Source of the DNA: Globisporangium splendens
Lineage: Eukaryota; Oomycota; Peronosporomycetes; Pythiales; Pythiaceae
Assembly (NCBI GenBank): GCA_006386115.1
Contig: VFIW01000151.1
Coordinates: 22,706-86,705 of the forward strand
Length of the DNA: 64,000 nucleotides
Reading direction: 5' to 3'
Shown here: positions 11,030 to 22,138 of the stretch, one piece after another
How the letters are laid out: the number at the start of each line of letters is the position of its first letter
How positions within the stretch are numbered: the first letter of the stretch is position 1
Made by a program: the position numbers and the translations under genes
The notes under the pieces: generated by a model
The model's input: only the letters and a program-made list of their open reading frames with translations
The model's database searches: none
Told to the model about the DNA's origin: nothing

Positions 11030-13463
11030 GTGGATGGGGAAAAAGCCCTTGTCGACGGTCTCGACAACATACATGACAAGGAGCGTGCAGCTGTCCTGCT
11101 GGTGAATACGCTGCGAAAACAACGAGGTACTAATCAAGAAGCAGTAGACGCCATTGAAGATGTCAAAAATCGATTCCTTCGAGTGTGCGGTATGGAAGAG
11201 CCATCAGTCCCAGACTGGTTTATATCTCGCGAGGATGTGGAGTTCAACGAGTGGAATCGAACTGAAGGTGACGCTGAAATCACGACGTACGAAGGTAAGT
11301 GGCTGAAGACCAAGGTGATCGTCGCAACATCACGACGGATGGACAAAAGCAAATTTCGGAATGTTGCAGATCGCTGGTACTCACTGAGTCACCCGAACGT
11401 GCGAAAGCTCTTCGGAGCTTGCCATATTGAGTCGAAGCCTTTCTTCGTGTACGAGTATGGGAAGCGACTACTGGATGTGCTGATAGAAAAGCAGCAATCC
11501 CCTTGGAAATATCTGTATGATGCGGCGCTTGGTGTTCAATTGCTCCATCAACGCAGCATTGTCCATGGTGATCTGCGATGCTCAAACATCGTTGTCGGTT
11601 TGGATGGTGTTGCAAAAGTTGGTGGGCTGGAATATCGCATGGATCATTATTACTTCTGGTTCGATACAGAACAAGCGGGTTGGGCTTCCCCTGAACTACT
11701 TTCCGGTCAAGTCAAGTCTCTTTCGTCCGACATCTACGCGTTTGGAATGTGCATTTTGGAAGCGATTACTCTCAAGAGACCTTGGTTTCCGCTGGAATTA
11801 TATGGATATTATCGAAATGTCAGACGTAGAAAACTCCCAGATCGCCCTGAAAGCTTTAGTGATGACCAGTGGGACTTGGTCACAAAGATGTGTGCATACA
11901 AGTCTGCCGATCGCATATCGATCGGGTATGTTGTGCTTCAGTTCAAGAAATTTGTTGAGACGAGAAATTATCTCGTCCTGGTCGCCCATGATACACACAT
12001 TGAGGTACGTGACATATCACACTGTGAACAGCAACTGAGTTATTTTCCACCAACATTGCCTTTCTTTTTTCTTCGATATATACCAGCCATCAGAGTATGC
12101 AAGCATCGACACATTCCAGTTTCCACAGCTTGAGTTAAACACAATTCCAGTCAAGCTGCAAACGATTCGAGACCGATGTCAACAATTGCCTGAGTCCAAG
12201 TGGCTTGTCCGTGATGTGTGGCCAGCGCTAGAGTTTCTGTTCCACACCATGGTGTCACAACAAATACGGCCAACAGACACTGTTGCTGAGAAATATTGTG
12301 CTGCCTTACGCAGTTTGGACCGATACCTGCGCACTACGTTGTCTGAAAAATCGACTGCTCACGCTGCCAGAAGTCGACAAGTCGCTGAGTCCCACCACGT
12401 GATTTACGAAGAGCTGGATCGTTTGCTTGACATGGTGCATGTGAGTAAGAGCCACCCAATCCGGAGCTGGAAGCGCAGCGAAGCGAGCATCGATCAGCGG
12501 ATTCTAAAGGATGCGAATTGTGTAAAAGCAAGCGCGATACCGGGAGCTGTGTCGCTGAAAATGTTCGGTTTATCAAGGACAGAACTTTGTGATGGCAGAA
12601 CTGGTGACGAGCCTCAAGCTGTGCCAACGTGGTTCTTGCCTTTGCGAAAACTTCAATTCTCCTCTTCCAGCGAAATTGGACAAGGCGCGTTTGGAAAAGT
12701 GTATAAAGGTGTTTGGCTGGATACTCCGGTTGTGGTGAAGTTCATGGGGTACGAAGGCGACAGGGACACGATTTCCAACGAGCTCTTCCTTCACGAAGTA
12801 CGAGTGTGGCATCGACTGAAGAAGCACCCGCACATTGTGGAGTTGTATGGTGCCTGCCACGTCGACAAGCGTTATTTTGTGTGTGAATACGCTTCGAATG
12901 GGGATCTGCGAGAGTATTTGAAGCGAGCTGGAAACGACCATTTGGTTTGGGATAAACTCTACGAGATCGCGCTCGGACTTGCGTACATGCATGGGTTGAG
13001 CGTCGTCCACAACGATCTCAAGTGCGACAACGTGCTCGTGGGTATGGATGGGAAGGCGAAGCTCATTGACTTTGGGCTGAGCGCGATCGTCGGCGACTCT
13101 GAAATCATGGTGGATCCAAAGCTCATGGGAGCTATTCATTGGAAATCACCCGAGTATCTGGCTGGTGGGCGACCGTCGTTTGCCTCCGACGTGTATTCGT
13201 TTGCAATGTGCATCCTAGAAACAGTCACGGGCGACATTCCGTGGGGGAGCAACGCGATTGGTGGTGTCGTCAAATATCGTGTGCAAAGAGGAAACATTCC
13301 ACCGCGACCTGGAACGATGAACGACAAGCAGTGGAACCTGATTGCGTTGATGACAAAGCAGAATCCGTCCGAACGAGTGAGGATGACGTTTGTCGTGGAC
13401 AAGCTGTTCGAGATCTCAGAAGCGGAAAAGAGTCGCGCTGCTGCAGGTCCAGGTGTCCCGTGA
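11030..13463 (+). CDS. tandem pseudokinase-kinase module of ankyrin-kinase gene A1
   Basis: Two exons, about 11030-12004 and 12087-13463, joined by an 82-bp GT-AG intron that keeps the frame. Exon 1 holds a kinase-like fold that lacks catalytic residues: the VAIK lysine position reads VIVAT, the catalytic loop is HGDLRCSN, and the DFG motif is gone (AKVGGLEY). Exon 2 has a helical linker, then a full protein kinase domain: GQGAFGKVYKG glycine loop, VVVKF lysine, HNDLKCDNVLV catalytic loop (non-RD type), DFGLS, SPEYLAG and SDVYSFAMCILE. It is of the tyrosine-kinase-like group. The layout, pseudokinase followed by active kinase, resembles JAK kinases. The protein should act as a signalling kinase whose activity is held by the pseudokinase, with the ankyrin array choosing the partner. 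It joins to the ankyrin module upstream as in copy A2. Confidence 0.85.
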
Positions 13464-13620
13464 GTCCAATCATCTCTTTGCTTTCCTTGCCGAGTACCAG
13501 TGCGACCACGTCTACAGATCAAAATCTTCCGTTTTAGATATTGCATGATTCTGCATACTCGTTTTTCTCATCTGGCAAGTACAGTGTATGGATGCATGAC
13601 GAAAAGAAAAAGCGCATTGA

Positions 13621-14880
13621 AAAACGAATAAATCCTTTATGTGTGTGTGTGTATTTGTTTCCTTGGTCCGTCAACTCGACGTCAGATGCTTTGAATGAAG
13701 AAAAAGTGTATCCTTTTCTGGTTTTCATGTACGGCGCGTCTGATATACATGATCAGACATATCATACTCATCTAAAACGACTGCTGCTACTGCATTTGAA
13801 CTCCACAACACTGCATGTGCGAAACGAAAAACTCCTGTGGAGCGCGAGGCTAAGCAATAACCCAGCTCGCACACTCTCGATGGCACTGACTCAATGAAGC
13901 ATGGTTTTCAAATTGACAAACATGACGCTCGCAGATGGTACGCTCCATTATCCAATGCCTGTAGATGCAATCACGCACAAACGCGCCGCACTTCACGCTG
14001 TCCTTGGAAAGCCTCACAGTAGCACTGCGGCTCAACGACAACAACAACAAAAGAGTAACACACGCGCACTTGATCCAGTAGCAGCAGCAGGCGTCAATCA
14101 ATCAACATCCATGCGCTAAAGGCAGTACAACACATACTGTATAAGAAAAAGCAGGTTGCCTGCATCAGGCTTCGTCCCACGAGATCACCTGCCTTTCTCT
14201 TCTGCTGTTCACTCTTCTCACTTGTCCCTGGAATGCAAAGCACTCCACTTGGTCCACAACCATGCGCACACAAGGCGCACACACGACTGAAGGCATCACG
14301 TCGCAGTGTCAGCAATGCGCACTCCCTCGACGCTGACGGTTGTGTGTGCATTTACTCATCCATCCGCGCACACGCAGCGAGCAAGACGCGCAATCGCATC
14401 ACCCATTGGTCTGCGACGTGTGTGGCCATTTGAAAATGGTGAGTGGACGAGCGTCACTCCTTGTCACTCTTTCGAACGAATGTTGCACAACCTGGACGCA
14501 TTTTCGCAAATGGAGCGCTCAGCAACACACAAGACGTCGTCAACTAAGATGATGACGACGTCTTCTCTTCTCCCATGACAACAGCAGCAGCAGCAGCATC
14601 CGAGAGCGAAGGAGTGAGTGAATGCGAGCACCACTATGAGCAGCAGCGGAGCGTCCAGTGCGTTTGGCGAGCGCGATACTCCAAGCGATACTCCAAGAGG
14701 TACGTCGAGCGCCGTTCACTCTTTATTTTCCCTCACTTGGTGTGGTACTACAACGCGTAAATGGCTCTAATTATCAGTGCGATTAGGTTGTCGGATGTCT
14801 TGTGCCAATGTGTCTGTGGTTTAGGAGCAGCTGCACGTGTGCGTACGCAAATATCAACTGCTACACGCACTAAACGATTG
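13621..14880. other. intergenic, simple repeats only
   Basis: No supported gene. A (TG)n run lies near 13640 and a CAG-rich run near 14580. Short frames show no domain or splice logic. Confidence 0.4.
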
Positions 14881-14889
14881 CTGTTGCCG

Positions 14890-15440
14890 ACAAACGCATC
14901 GAAAACTCCACAGAAGGCGATGCCGAGATCTTGACGACGTTGTCTGCATTCGGCTCCAACGCGCTTCTGTAACTCGCACTCTCGAATTGCTCTCCATTAC
15001 GCGTCCCACCGATCCTCAACCAGTATCGATCGCTGGCGATGCTAGAGATTTACAACTCCACCATATTCGAGTGGCTGGACAGTGCCTTCATCTCTATTCG
15101 CACACATCTGAGTCTGCAACGATTGAACATCGTGCAAACACATTTGTCGTCCGTCCCAAATGCGTTGCTCCACGAATCGCCTGTCGTGGTCGTCAATCTG
15201 ATCGCGACGAATCTCACAACTCTACCACCAGAGATCAGCTCCAGCTGGAAAGTGCTCAAGCATTTCAACATGGAGCACGGAGGTTTGCGCGAAATCCCCT
15301 CTGTGATCGCTTCGTTCACAACTCTTGAGCGCTTATCATGCTGACGTTCCATCATGGATCGACGATGCGACGACGGGAGACTCGACGCCACCCTCCCACT
15401 GCGTCTGGCACTGACACGTCGTTCTGCGAGCGCCAACTGA
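14890..15440 (+). pseudogene. leucine-rich-repeat gene fragment
   Basis: The frame containing LQRLNIVQTHLSSVPNALLH and LTTLPPEISSSWKVLKHFNM shows LRR spacing (LxxLxxxxTxLxxLP). The same frame extends upstream through a TAA near 14970 (DAEILTTLSAFGSNALL before the stop). It ends at a TGA (15342-15344), after which the sense (VPSWIDDATTGD) resumes in another frame. A stop and a frameshift in about 550 bp, with no neighbouring exons seen, mark it as a remnant of an LRR protein, possibly a receptor-like one. No signal peptide or membrane segment was found. Confidence 0.6.
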
Positions 15441-15444
15441 GCAT

Positions 15445-16394
15445 GCAACAAGCCGACGCGTGCTCCAATGTGACTCCTGTGTCCATCAAGTGCGTGAAAC
15501 CCAGTCATCGCGTCACTGGGTTCTACTCGCTCGCCACTACCGCCAAGCTCATTGTGCTCACACAATCACATCATGGCGTCAGTCGAAATGTTGCTGTTCC
15601 AAATGCATACTGAAATGAAGTGTGCACATGTCACAACTCTGAATGTTGCAAGCATCATTATCGTAAACTCAGTTCTTCAACTTTCTGTGCTCTAACAAAA
15701 TATTCGACGGTCGTTCTTGGTTGTCGATAACATACTGGTTTAAGTGATGCCACTCTGCATTTTCTCTGAAGAGCCGCGTGACAAAAGCGCGATTACACAC
15801 ACTCACTTCAACCAGTTGGCGCACAAATTCCAAGTGCAAAGCGGCAGAGACCCTTCCCCATACATCATTCTTCTCGAAAGAAAACCCAAACGGGCACGCA
15901 AGATTGAAGTGACCATCACTCCGCCCACCTCGAATGCAGAGGAAACGCAGAGAAACGGACGCCTCGCCATTCCGCACTCCCATTCTTCCTTTTAAACGAC
16001 GGCAACGAACAGGCGCGAGAGTGATTGTCCTGCGGTTTCCTTCAAGATTTGTGCAGCGACGCTCAGTGTATTTCCTTTCCCCTCATTTGCGCATTCCGCA
16101 CTCGCTGCGGAAGCGGAAGGAAACGACCGCTTCATCGCATCGCATACAAACAGGTGAGCGAACGGCGCGATCGATCGCACTGTCAGTTGCTCGGCAGCAT
16201 ATTTATATCCGTCATCCGCGTCTCGTGTGTTCAGCGGTTGGTGGCGAGCGTTTGTCCCCGTTGCCGAGTCGATCGAAGGCAAAGAGTCGTTCGTGTGGGT
16301 GGAGTTTCAGTTTTCGATCGATCGGAAGCCACGAAAACGCACACTAGCTTCCATCCAACGACCAAATAGGAGCAATCGCCAACGCGTCGCGAGG
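15445..16394. other. intergenic, upstream of kelch gene
   Basis: No supported gene. Two overlapping 80-100-codon frames on opposite strands near 15670-15995 have no recognisable content. The kelch promoter must lie in the right half. Confidence 0.35.
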
Positions 16395-18462
16395 ATGAAA
16401 GAAGTGAGCGGAAATTGTGCGAGTATGGGGATGGAAGTGCGGTCGTGGACGAAATTGAATCCGCAGGGAGATGCATACAGTCCGCGCACTGGACACACAG
16501 TCACGCGCAATGGTGAGAGTCATGAATAGTTGTTCTCAAGCAACCTTCGCTGCTTTTCACTCGAGAGACTGATCACGTTGTGTTTGTGAATAGATGGCTG
16601 CGTGTATGTGTTTGGTGGCACTGATCGACGCAGAAGGCAGCAGGATCTGTTCCAGTTTGATATTGGTAAAATAATGCTGCGTTTGCTGGATAGACATTTA
16701 TCTCGGATGTATTTCTGATTCGTGATTCGTTTGGCGCAGAGTCAAGCTCATGGTCACAAGTTCAGACTCGCGGAGCATTGCCTCCACGACGATCTGGAGC
16801 GCTTGGTGTTGTTGACGCCAATAAGATGTATATCTTCGGAGGATACGATGGACGTGATGGCAACTACTTCAATGATCTATTCTACTTCAATTTCGGTACG
16901 AAATGGATGCATTTCATGCTGCTGTGCTTGATAGCCGATATATGACTCAATTGCTGGCATCGACTGCAGAATCGCAACGATGGGACGAGATGCCAAGCAT
17001 AGTCGGGGATCGCCCTGAAGCCAGAACAGATCACATCATGGTCTTGCACTCATTGTGCATTTATATCTTTGGCGGATACAACGGATCCTGCAGATTCAAC
17101 GATTTGTGCGCGTACTCTGTCGAGAAAAAGAGATGGCATCGCATTGAAGCGAATGGATCTATTCCATCTAGACGATTTGGGCATAGTGGCGTTGTGCATA
17201 CTGCAAGCAACCGATTGATCGTTTTTGGAGGCTGGGACGGACGTGACACACTGAATGATTTGTTCGAGTTCAACTTCGTGACAAATGAATGGAAGAAGAT
17301 GGAAACGCGAGGAACAAGCCCACCACACCGCTATCGCCACACTGCTGTTATTTTCGGCGATAATATGTTTGTCTTCGGCGGCGTTGACAAGGCTCACAGC
17401 CGATTTAACGATCTTCAGCGGTTGGATTTACGTGAGTACACACGTTATACCCTGACGAGTTGATGGTGTTCACAGCCTAACGATGCTGATCTTGTATACT
17501 GCAGTCACGAACACGTGGAGCGAGGTTTGCACAACAGGAAGCATTCCAAGCAGCCGAACATTCCATCGCGCGGTTGTTGTCGGGAGCAAAATGTACCTGC
17601 TGGGAGGATATGATGGAACTGATCGATTGCAAGATCTCTATGCTATTGATGTTGGTAAGTGAACCCGGCAAATCTATGTCCTATCTGTCCGCTCACTTTT
17701 TTTTTCTTTTCATGTTGCAATCCATAGGCGCACTTTCACCACCGCCTTTGGTTGATATTTGCTCCGAATATATCCGACGGAACACAGATGCCATTTTGGA
17801 TGTCACGACATTCAAAGGAGTTCCTTCAGGTATGCACAATATTCATACACGCAGCTCGATGTCCAACAGTTGCAACTGATTGTAGTCTTGTCGCTGTGAT
17901 TGTTTGCAGACGTATTGGACCACGTGATTTTCAAGCGCGATGGCGAGAGCCACCTTCGGGGGAAGTGCAAAGTGTGTCGGTCTGGACGATGCTGTGTCTA
18001 TCGTGTTCGAAAAGACGACACCCCAGCAACGGAGAACTCGCCTCCCGCCAACCGAGACAAGAACGACACCAACCAGAAGAAGGAATATGTGTGTTTGTGC
18101 GGCCACTCCAACTATCATCATGAACTGATCGATGAGTCAAGTACGTCACTGAACAATGCTGCTGGACCATTGAGTCTGCTTTTCTAACGCAAGTTTGGAT
18201 GTTTGTCACCACAGAGCTTTACGGGAAGAAGCCAGTGGACTCGACATCGACCAAAGGTGAGCGATTCTATGAGATTGTTTACAGTGATGCCAAGAAAACG
18301 TGACTCTAATGTGTGTTTCCCTTTCCAGTCTTGATGCTCTGTGGATCCATTTACAAGCGACTGTTTGACACCAGCTCATCTTCATCATCATATTTACTGG
18401 GTTCGCCAACCAGTCGTTTCTCGGAAGACAGCAACATCAGTGGAAAAGAGTGCTCGACCTAG
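16395..18462 (+). CDS. kelch-repeat protein, nine exons
   Basis: 488 aa. Exons 16395-16512, 16594-16665, 16740-16895, 16970-17431, 17505-17654, 17728-17829, 17910-18140, 18215-18256 and 18329-18462; all eight introns are GT-AG, 70-90 bp, and all are phase 1. At least five kelch blades are visible, each with a GG pair and the conserved W/Y pattern (VYVFGGTDRR, MYIFGGYDGRD, IYIFGGYNGS, LIVFGGWDGRD, MFVFGGVDKA, MYLLGGYDGTD). They should form one beta-propeller used for protein binding. After the propeller comes a helical stretch (VDICSEYIRRN), then a Cys-rich part (CKVCRSGRCC, then YVCLCGHSNYHH) that could bind zinc, and a Ser-rich tail. Without a BTB domain the role is unclear; scaffold or ubiquitin-ligase adaptor are options. 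No breaks are seen. Confidence 0.85.
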
Positions 18463-19073
18463 TCTCTCAGGCTCGATAGAAGAGCATCCACGAGAAGACA
18501 AAGGTCCTCGTATTCCAGTATGAAAGTGCATTGACTAACTATCCCAACAACATTATTAACCAGACAGCCTTCCTATCTTAGAAACACCCATCAATGAACA
18601 GCGCTTCGAGCTCGCACAAAGGCATCGATCGACTCGGACGAATTCTACCGTTTTGTTCTGCTCGTGCTTGACTTGCATTGGCACGACGAGGGCTTCTCGA
18701 AGAGACGCCAGACACAATTTTCGATCGTCGTTACCCACAGCATCCAATGACGCTTTTTTTGTATTGCCACCCACTTGTGGGTAAAAAAAGCAGTTTTACC
18801 GAATGTACCCACCGGACACCACTCCACCATTGGCTGTAAACCACACGTCCTTCCCTTTACCACATCATCATTGGCCATAAAGCGTGATTTTTCTTGAACT
18901 ACACGAAAGAGAGATGGAGTGTGAGGACAAGAGACGATCCAGCGAGCGCCAGTTGAACGCCGACTGGCTGCATGACAGAATATTCATTCTCTGCGCCATC
19001 TACGAGAGCGAAGCCAGCGCACAGGACACGCCGTCGCACACCGCCACCAGCACATTCACACAGTCAGACAGAA
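18463..19073. other. intergenic, upstream of secreted protein 1
   Basis: No gene seen. TTCATTCTC at 18982-18990 resembles the oomycete Inr and lies about 90 bp before the next ATG, so it may be its transcription start. Confidence 0.35.
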
Positions 19074-19478
19074 ATGAACGCGTTCAAGCTGCTCGCCGTT
19101 GCGCTCGCCGTCGTGTGCAGCGCTGCGTCCGCGCAGACCAGCACGTCGGGGTCGGTGGGCTCCGAGTCGCTCCTGGACCTCGTCAAGGCGGCGCAGGCCG
19201 CTGCAGCCGAGAACCCCGACCTCGCGATCCTCTTCCAGGGCATCGGCGACGTCTCGAAGCTCACGGAAGCGCAGCTCACCAAGTTGGTGAAGGACATTCT
19301 GGACGTCACGGGCGTCTCGGGCTCGTCGTCCGGGAGCTTGAGCTCGACCGCAGGCGTGGCGCCGACGCCGTCCACAACTGGCGTCGTGACACCCACCGGC
19401 AAGAGCGCTGCGTCCTCATTCACAGTCGCGCCCGCCATCACCGTCGCTGCCGTCAGTGTCGTGTACATGCTGCAGTAA
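19074..19478 (+). CDS. small secreted, probably GPI-anchored protein 1
   Basis: 134 aa, no intron. Residues 1-20 are a clear signal peptide (MNAFKLLAVALAVVCSAASA, cleavage before Gln21). A short helical, Ala/Leu/Asp-rich domain of about 60 residues follows (ESLLDLVKAAQAAAAENPDL), then a Ser/Thr/Pro/Gly-rich stalk and a hydrophobic C-terminus, a layout typical of GPI-anchored surface proteins. There are no cysteines in the mature domain, so it is not an elicitin. Two further genes with the same plan lie within 3.7 kb on the same strand. Function is not recognised; a wall- or surface-associated role is inferred from architecture. The start was chosen because it opens the signal peptide; upstream in-frame codons are not signal-like. 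Confidence 0.75.
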   Translation: MNAFKLLAVALAVVCSAASAQTSTSGSVGSESLLDLVKAAQAAAAENPDLAILFQGIGDVSKLTEAQLTKLVKDILDVTGVSGSSSGSLSSTAGVAPTPSTTGVVTPTGKSAASSFTVAPAITVAAVSVVYMLQ

Positions 19479-20173
19479 ATACACAGGAAGAAGGGGAGCG
19501 AGAGCAGAGCCTCAAGTGGAGAAACCAGTCGTGTGGCGTGTATTATGAGGGCTGTGAGTCTGTCGTTTTTCCATCGTATGCGCATGGTAGACACACGCCT
19601 TAAAGAGGGCTCTCCGTTCATGTGAGTAAAGAGCTCTCGCATATATTTCTTTTTGATGCATGTTGTTGTTCTTTTGTTGGTAATGAAAAGGAGAATGGCA
19701 GCAACACTGGCGCTGTTTTGTGACTGTTTGTATACATTTGCGTCATGTTGATGCGGTTTGCACAACCTTCACACTGCACAGCAGCGTCATTTAGGCGTTC
19801 ACACAGTGCAGTCCATCCTCAAATCACACACACGCACACACACACATGGGGCCAGTTCCGTCCCTCTCTGTCCATAAAATGGAAACCCCTCTGTCCCACT
19901 TTGCACTGATTGGAATCACTTCCAAGTTCATGGATCGACAGCATTAATTCTCACATTCCGTGCTATCCATTGGCTAAAATGACAATAAAGCATTTTCATT
20001 GGTGGAAAAGATCTTGACAAAAAGTACCCAGACGCTCACTTGCCCTTTTTCTATTGGGAACCTTCCGTCCATCAGCGCGATGCACTCGTTCATGCGCTAC
20101 CACACTCCATTCCTCTAGTGCTTTTGCCATCGCACAGAGACGCCAGCAAGCTCCAGACTACATTCTCTAGACG
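19479..20173. other. intergenic
   Basis: No gene seen. A CA-repeat lies near 19830. Confidence 0.4.
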
Positions 20174-20608
20174 ATGACCCGGTTCGCGCGTGTGTGCCTG
20201 GCGCTTGCGCTCTTCGTCGGCGCGACCGACAGCAGCAGCTCCAGCGTCTCGAGTGCCTGGGAGCAGGACTGCAAGCAGTGGATCGAGCAGATCCGCGCAC
20301 AGGCTGCAGGCAGCGCCGAGATCAAGGTCGCGCAGTTCGAGGCCGCGATCGCCGCGGCCGTCGCCGAGGGCACCCCCGAGGAAGACCTCATGAAGCTCGC
20401 GTACGACTTTTTCGACGCGCTCGAGCAGGACCCCAACTTCACGGGCTTCAGCGAGGTCACCAAAGTGTCGACGGCGGCCACTGAGCAACCAGCGTCGACG
20501 ACAGCGCCTCCTGCTGCGACCACGGACAGCGCTGCAGGCACCAGCAGTCGAACGCTCGCGTCTGTGTCCACAGTCGCCATTCTTGTGGCTGGATATGTGG
20601 CTCTGTAA
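20174..20608 (+). CDS. small secreted, probably GPI-anchored protein 2
   Basis: 144 aa, no intron. The signal peptide is about residues 1-18 (MTRFARVCLALALFVGAT). A compact acidic helical domain of about 70 residues follows (WEQDCKQWIEQIRAQAAGSA, EEDLMKLAYDFFDALEQDPN), then a Thr/Ala/Pro stalk and a hydrophobic C-terminal segment (TLASVSTVAILVAGYVAL) fitting a GPI-anchor signal. It shares the plan, not obvious sequence, with proteins 1 and 3. The run of aromatic and acidic residues in the core (DFFDALEQDPNF) compares with the core of protein 1 (DLAILFQGIGD) and of protein 3 (FLASLQSDPAFASV), so distant common origin is possible. The role is unknown beyond a likely location at the cell surface. 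Confidence 0.75.
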   Translation: MTRFARVCLALALFVGATDSSSSSVSSAWEQDCKQWIEQIRAQAAGSAEIKVAQFEAAIAAAVAEGTPEEDLMKLAYDFFDALEQDPNFTGFSEVTKVSTAATEQPASTTAPPAATTDSAAGTSSRTLASVSTVAILVAGYVAL

Positions 20609-22060
20609 ACGTCACTCTCCTCCAAAGGAATCGTTGGATATGAAACTCATGCAGGTAGCATTCTCTTTTTTGTTTTCAAATAAGCTATCAATCTAATGCA
20701 AGTTGTGTACATACACATCTCGTGCCTGCTGCCTAGGAAGCATGCTCAAAACGAAACTGAAGCTCCCAGAATCACTACATTTTACAAGCAATCTGCTGTT
20801 GTTTGTCGCCACACAGTCAGCCAGACCCCATACTTGGCCGATGCTGCGTGTTGATCGCCACTCTCATTGTGCTCAAGACGCTTTCTCGATGTTGCCGATT
20901 TGACTGTGCAGCTTTTGCTATGTGTCCTCAGATCTAAAATTACAGGATTCGGACAACTTGACTCTTCTGTTCTCCACCAACAGAGATCGAAATTGCTCTC
21001 CAGCAATACTCAGTGCAGTATATTGTCTGCAATACATTAAATTGTCATCGAAAATGAAAGTACTGATATCAGATACGACCAGTTACTCTCTGAATGCTCT
21101 CAGACGATTAACCGTTTGGACTTGCTGGTTGATGTTAACCGAATCAATTTGAAGTTGCTCTTTTGGCACAATAGCAGCGACCAACTTGACACCAAGATGC
21201 ACGAGTTCCATTGTCAGAGTTGGCACGTGAGCTCTTGAGCGTATGAAAGTGGTAATGATGCCCAAACCTTCAGATTTGACTGCATAATGCGGTCGCCATT
21301 TGGTCAAATTCATAATAAGAGCACCTCAAGTACTTTCTAGAAGGACACGTTGCTCAACTGGAGTGCCCGCAATGTGCATTCCATCGGAAAATTCCATCCG
21401 AATATGCCACGTGGTGTGCACATAAAGCACGAAGCACTCGCGGAGAGTGGATCACCTAGTGCTGGTTGTACTGCACATCAGCATGATCCAAACGCATGTC
21501 CTCATTATTGTCTCCAACTCATCGAGATGAGAGGAGAATAAGAGAAATATACACAACAAAAAGAAGACCGCATCGCACGCACCGATTCCACAGCTCTTCA
21601 ACGTGACAACTTTGCTGAAATGGATGCTTTGATCGATCTTACATCAGTGCATCGACCACGTTTCAGCTCATCTTGTGTGTCATCTGCATGAACTGGTTGA
21701 GTACAACTACCATTCTTCCAGCGATCACATGTCGAAAGTGAACCCATCTCCGCTCCCCAGTGATTGGCTGAACCAAAGATTTGCTGGCACCAGTGCGACC
21801 AATGCAACGCGCGACTCGTCTCAATGTCACCAACTCATGCCAAGGGATGTACCACCAAACGCCACCAAGAATCCACGGCCATTTGTAGAGTGTCCATCAA
21901 GTGAAAAGAGCTCTTCGTGTCAACGTACCTCACCCGACCTTCAAGTTACTTGGCTTCCTCCCACGCACGCATGCACGAATAATAGTCGCTCTTCTTCGTA
22001 TCGGTGTAGCCAGCACGGCAGGAGCTTTGGGTGGTGGCCAGACTGAGTCACTGAGCTGTT
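20609..22060. other. long intergenic stretch
   Basis: 1.45 kb without a supported gene. Short frames on both strands have no signal peptide, domain or splice logic. Confidence 0.4.
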
Positions 22061-22075
22061 CTCATTCTTCAAATT
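22061..22075 (+). promoter_or_regulatory. oomycete Inr+FPR core promoter
   Basis: CTCATTCTTCAAATT fits the oomycete Inr+FPR consensus with one difference in the last bases, about 64-78 bp upstream of the ATG at 22139. Confidence 0.6.
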
Positions 22076-22138
22076 CTCTTCTGTCCGGCATCAGCACTTG
22101 CAAGCGACGTCAATGCCCACAGAAACAAGTCAATCATC

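Larger units (their letters stand above)
6393..13620 (+). repeat. segmental duplication copy A1 (ankyrin-kinase segment)
   Basis: The stretch from about 6393 to 13620 recurs in the same orientation at about 38090-45603. Shared sequence starts at gcgag(a/a)gcgatcat-like sequence and ends just after the kinase stop at an AACGAA-type stretch. The offset is 31,700 bp at the ankyrin ATG and about 31,975 bp at the kinase end; the difference comes from unequal ankyrin repeat numbers and the assembly gap in A2. The first 1.8 kb (6393-8188) has no supported gene: frames that are open in both copies differ mostly by amino-acid-changing substitutions and look neutral. Confidence 0.9.

Noticed and set aside
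13640..13660. (TG)n run as a regulatory or origin element
   Set aside because: Short simple repeat with no supporting context.
19074..20608. Small secreted proteins as elicitins or RXLR/CRN effectors
   Set aside because: No six-cysteine elicitin pattern, RXLR-EER or LFLAK motif is present; the GPI-type tails point to surface proteins.
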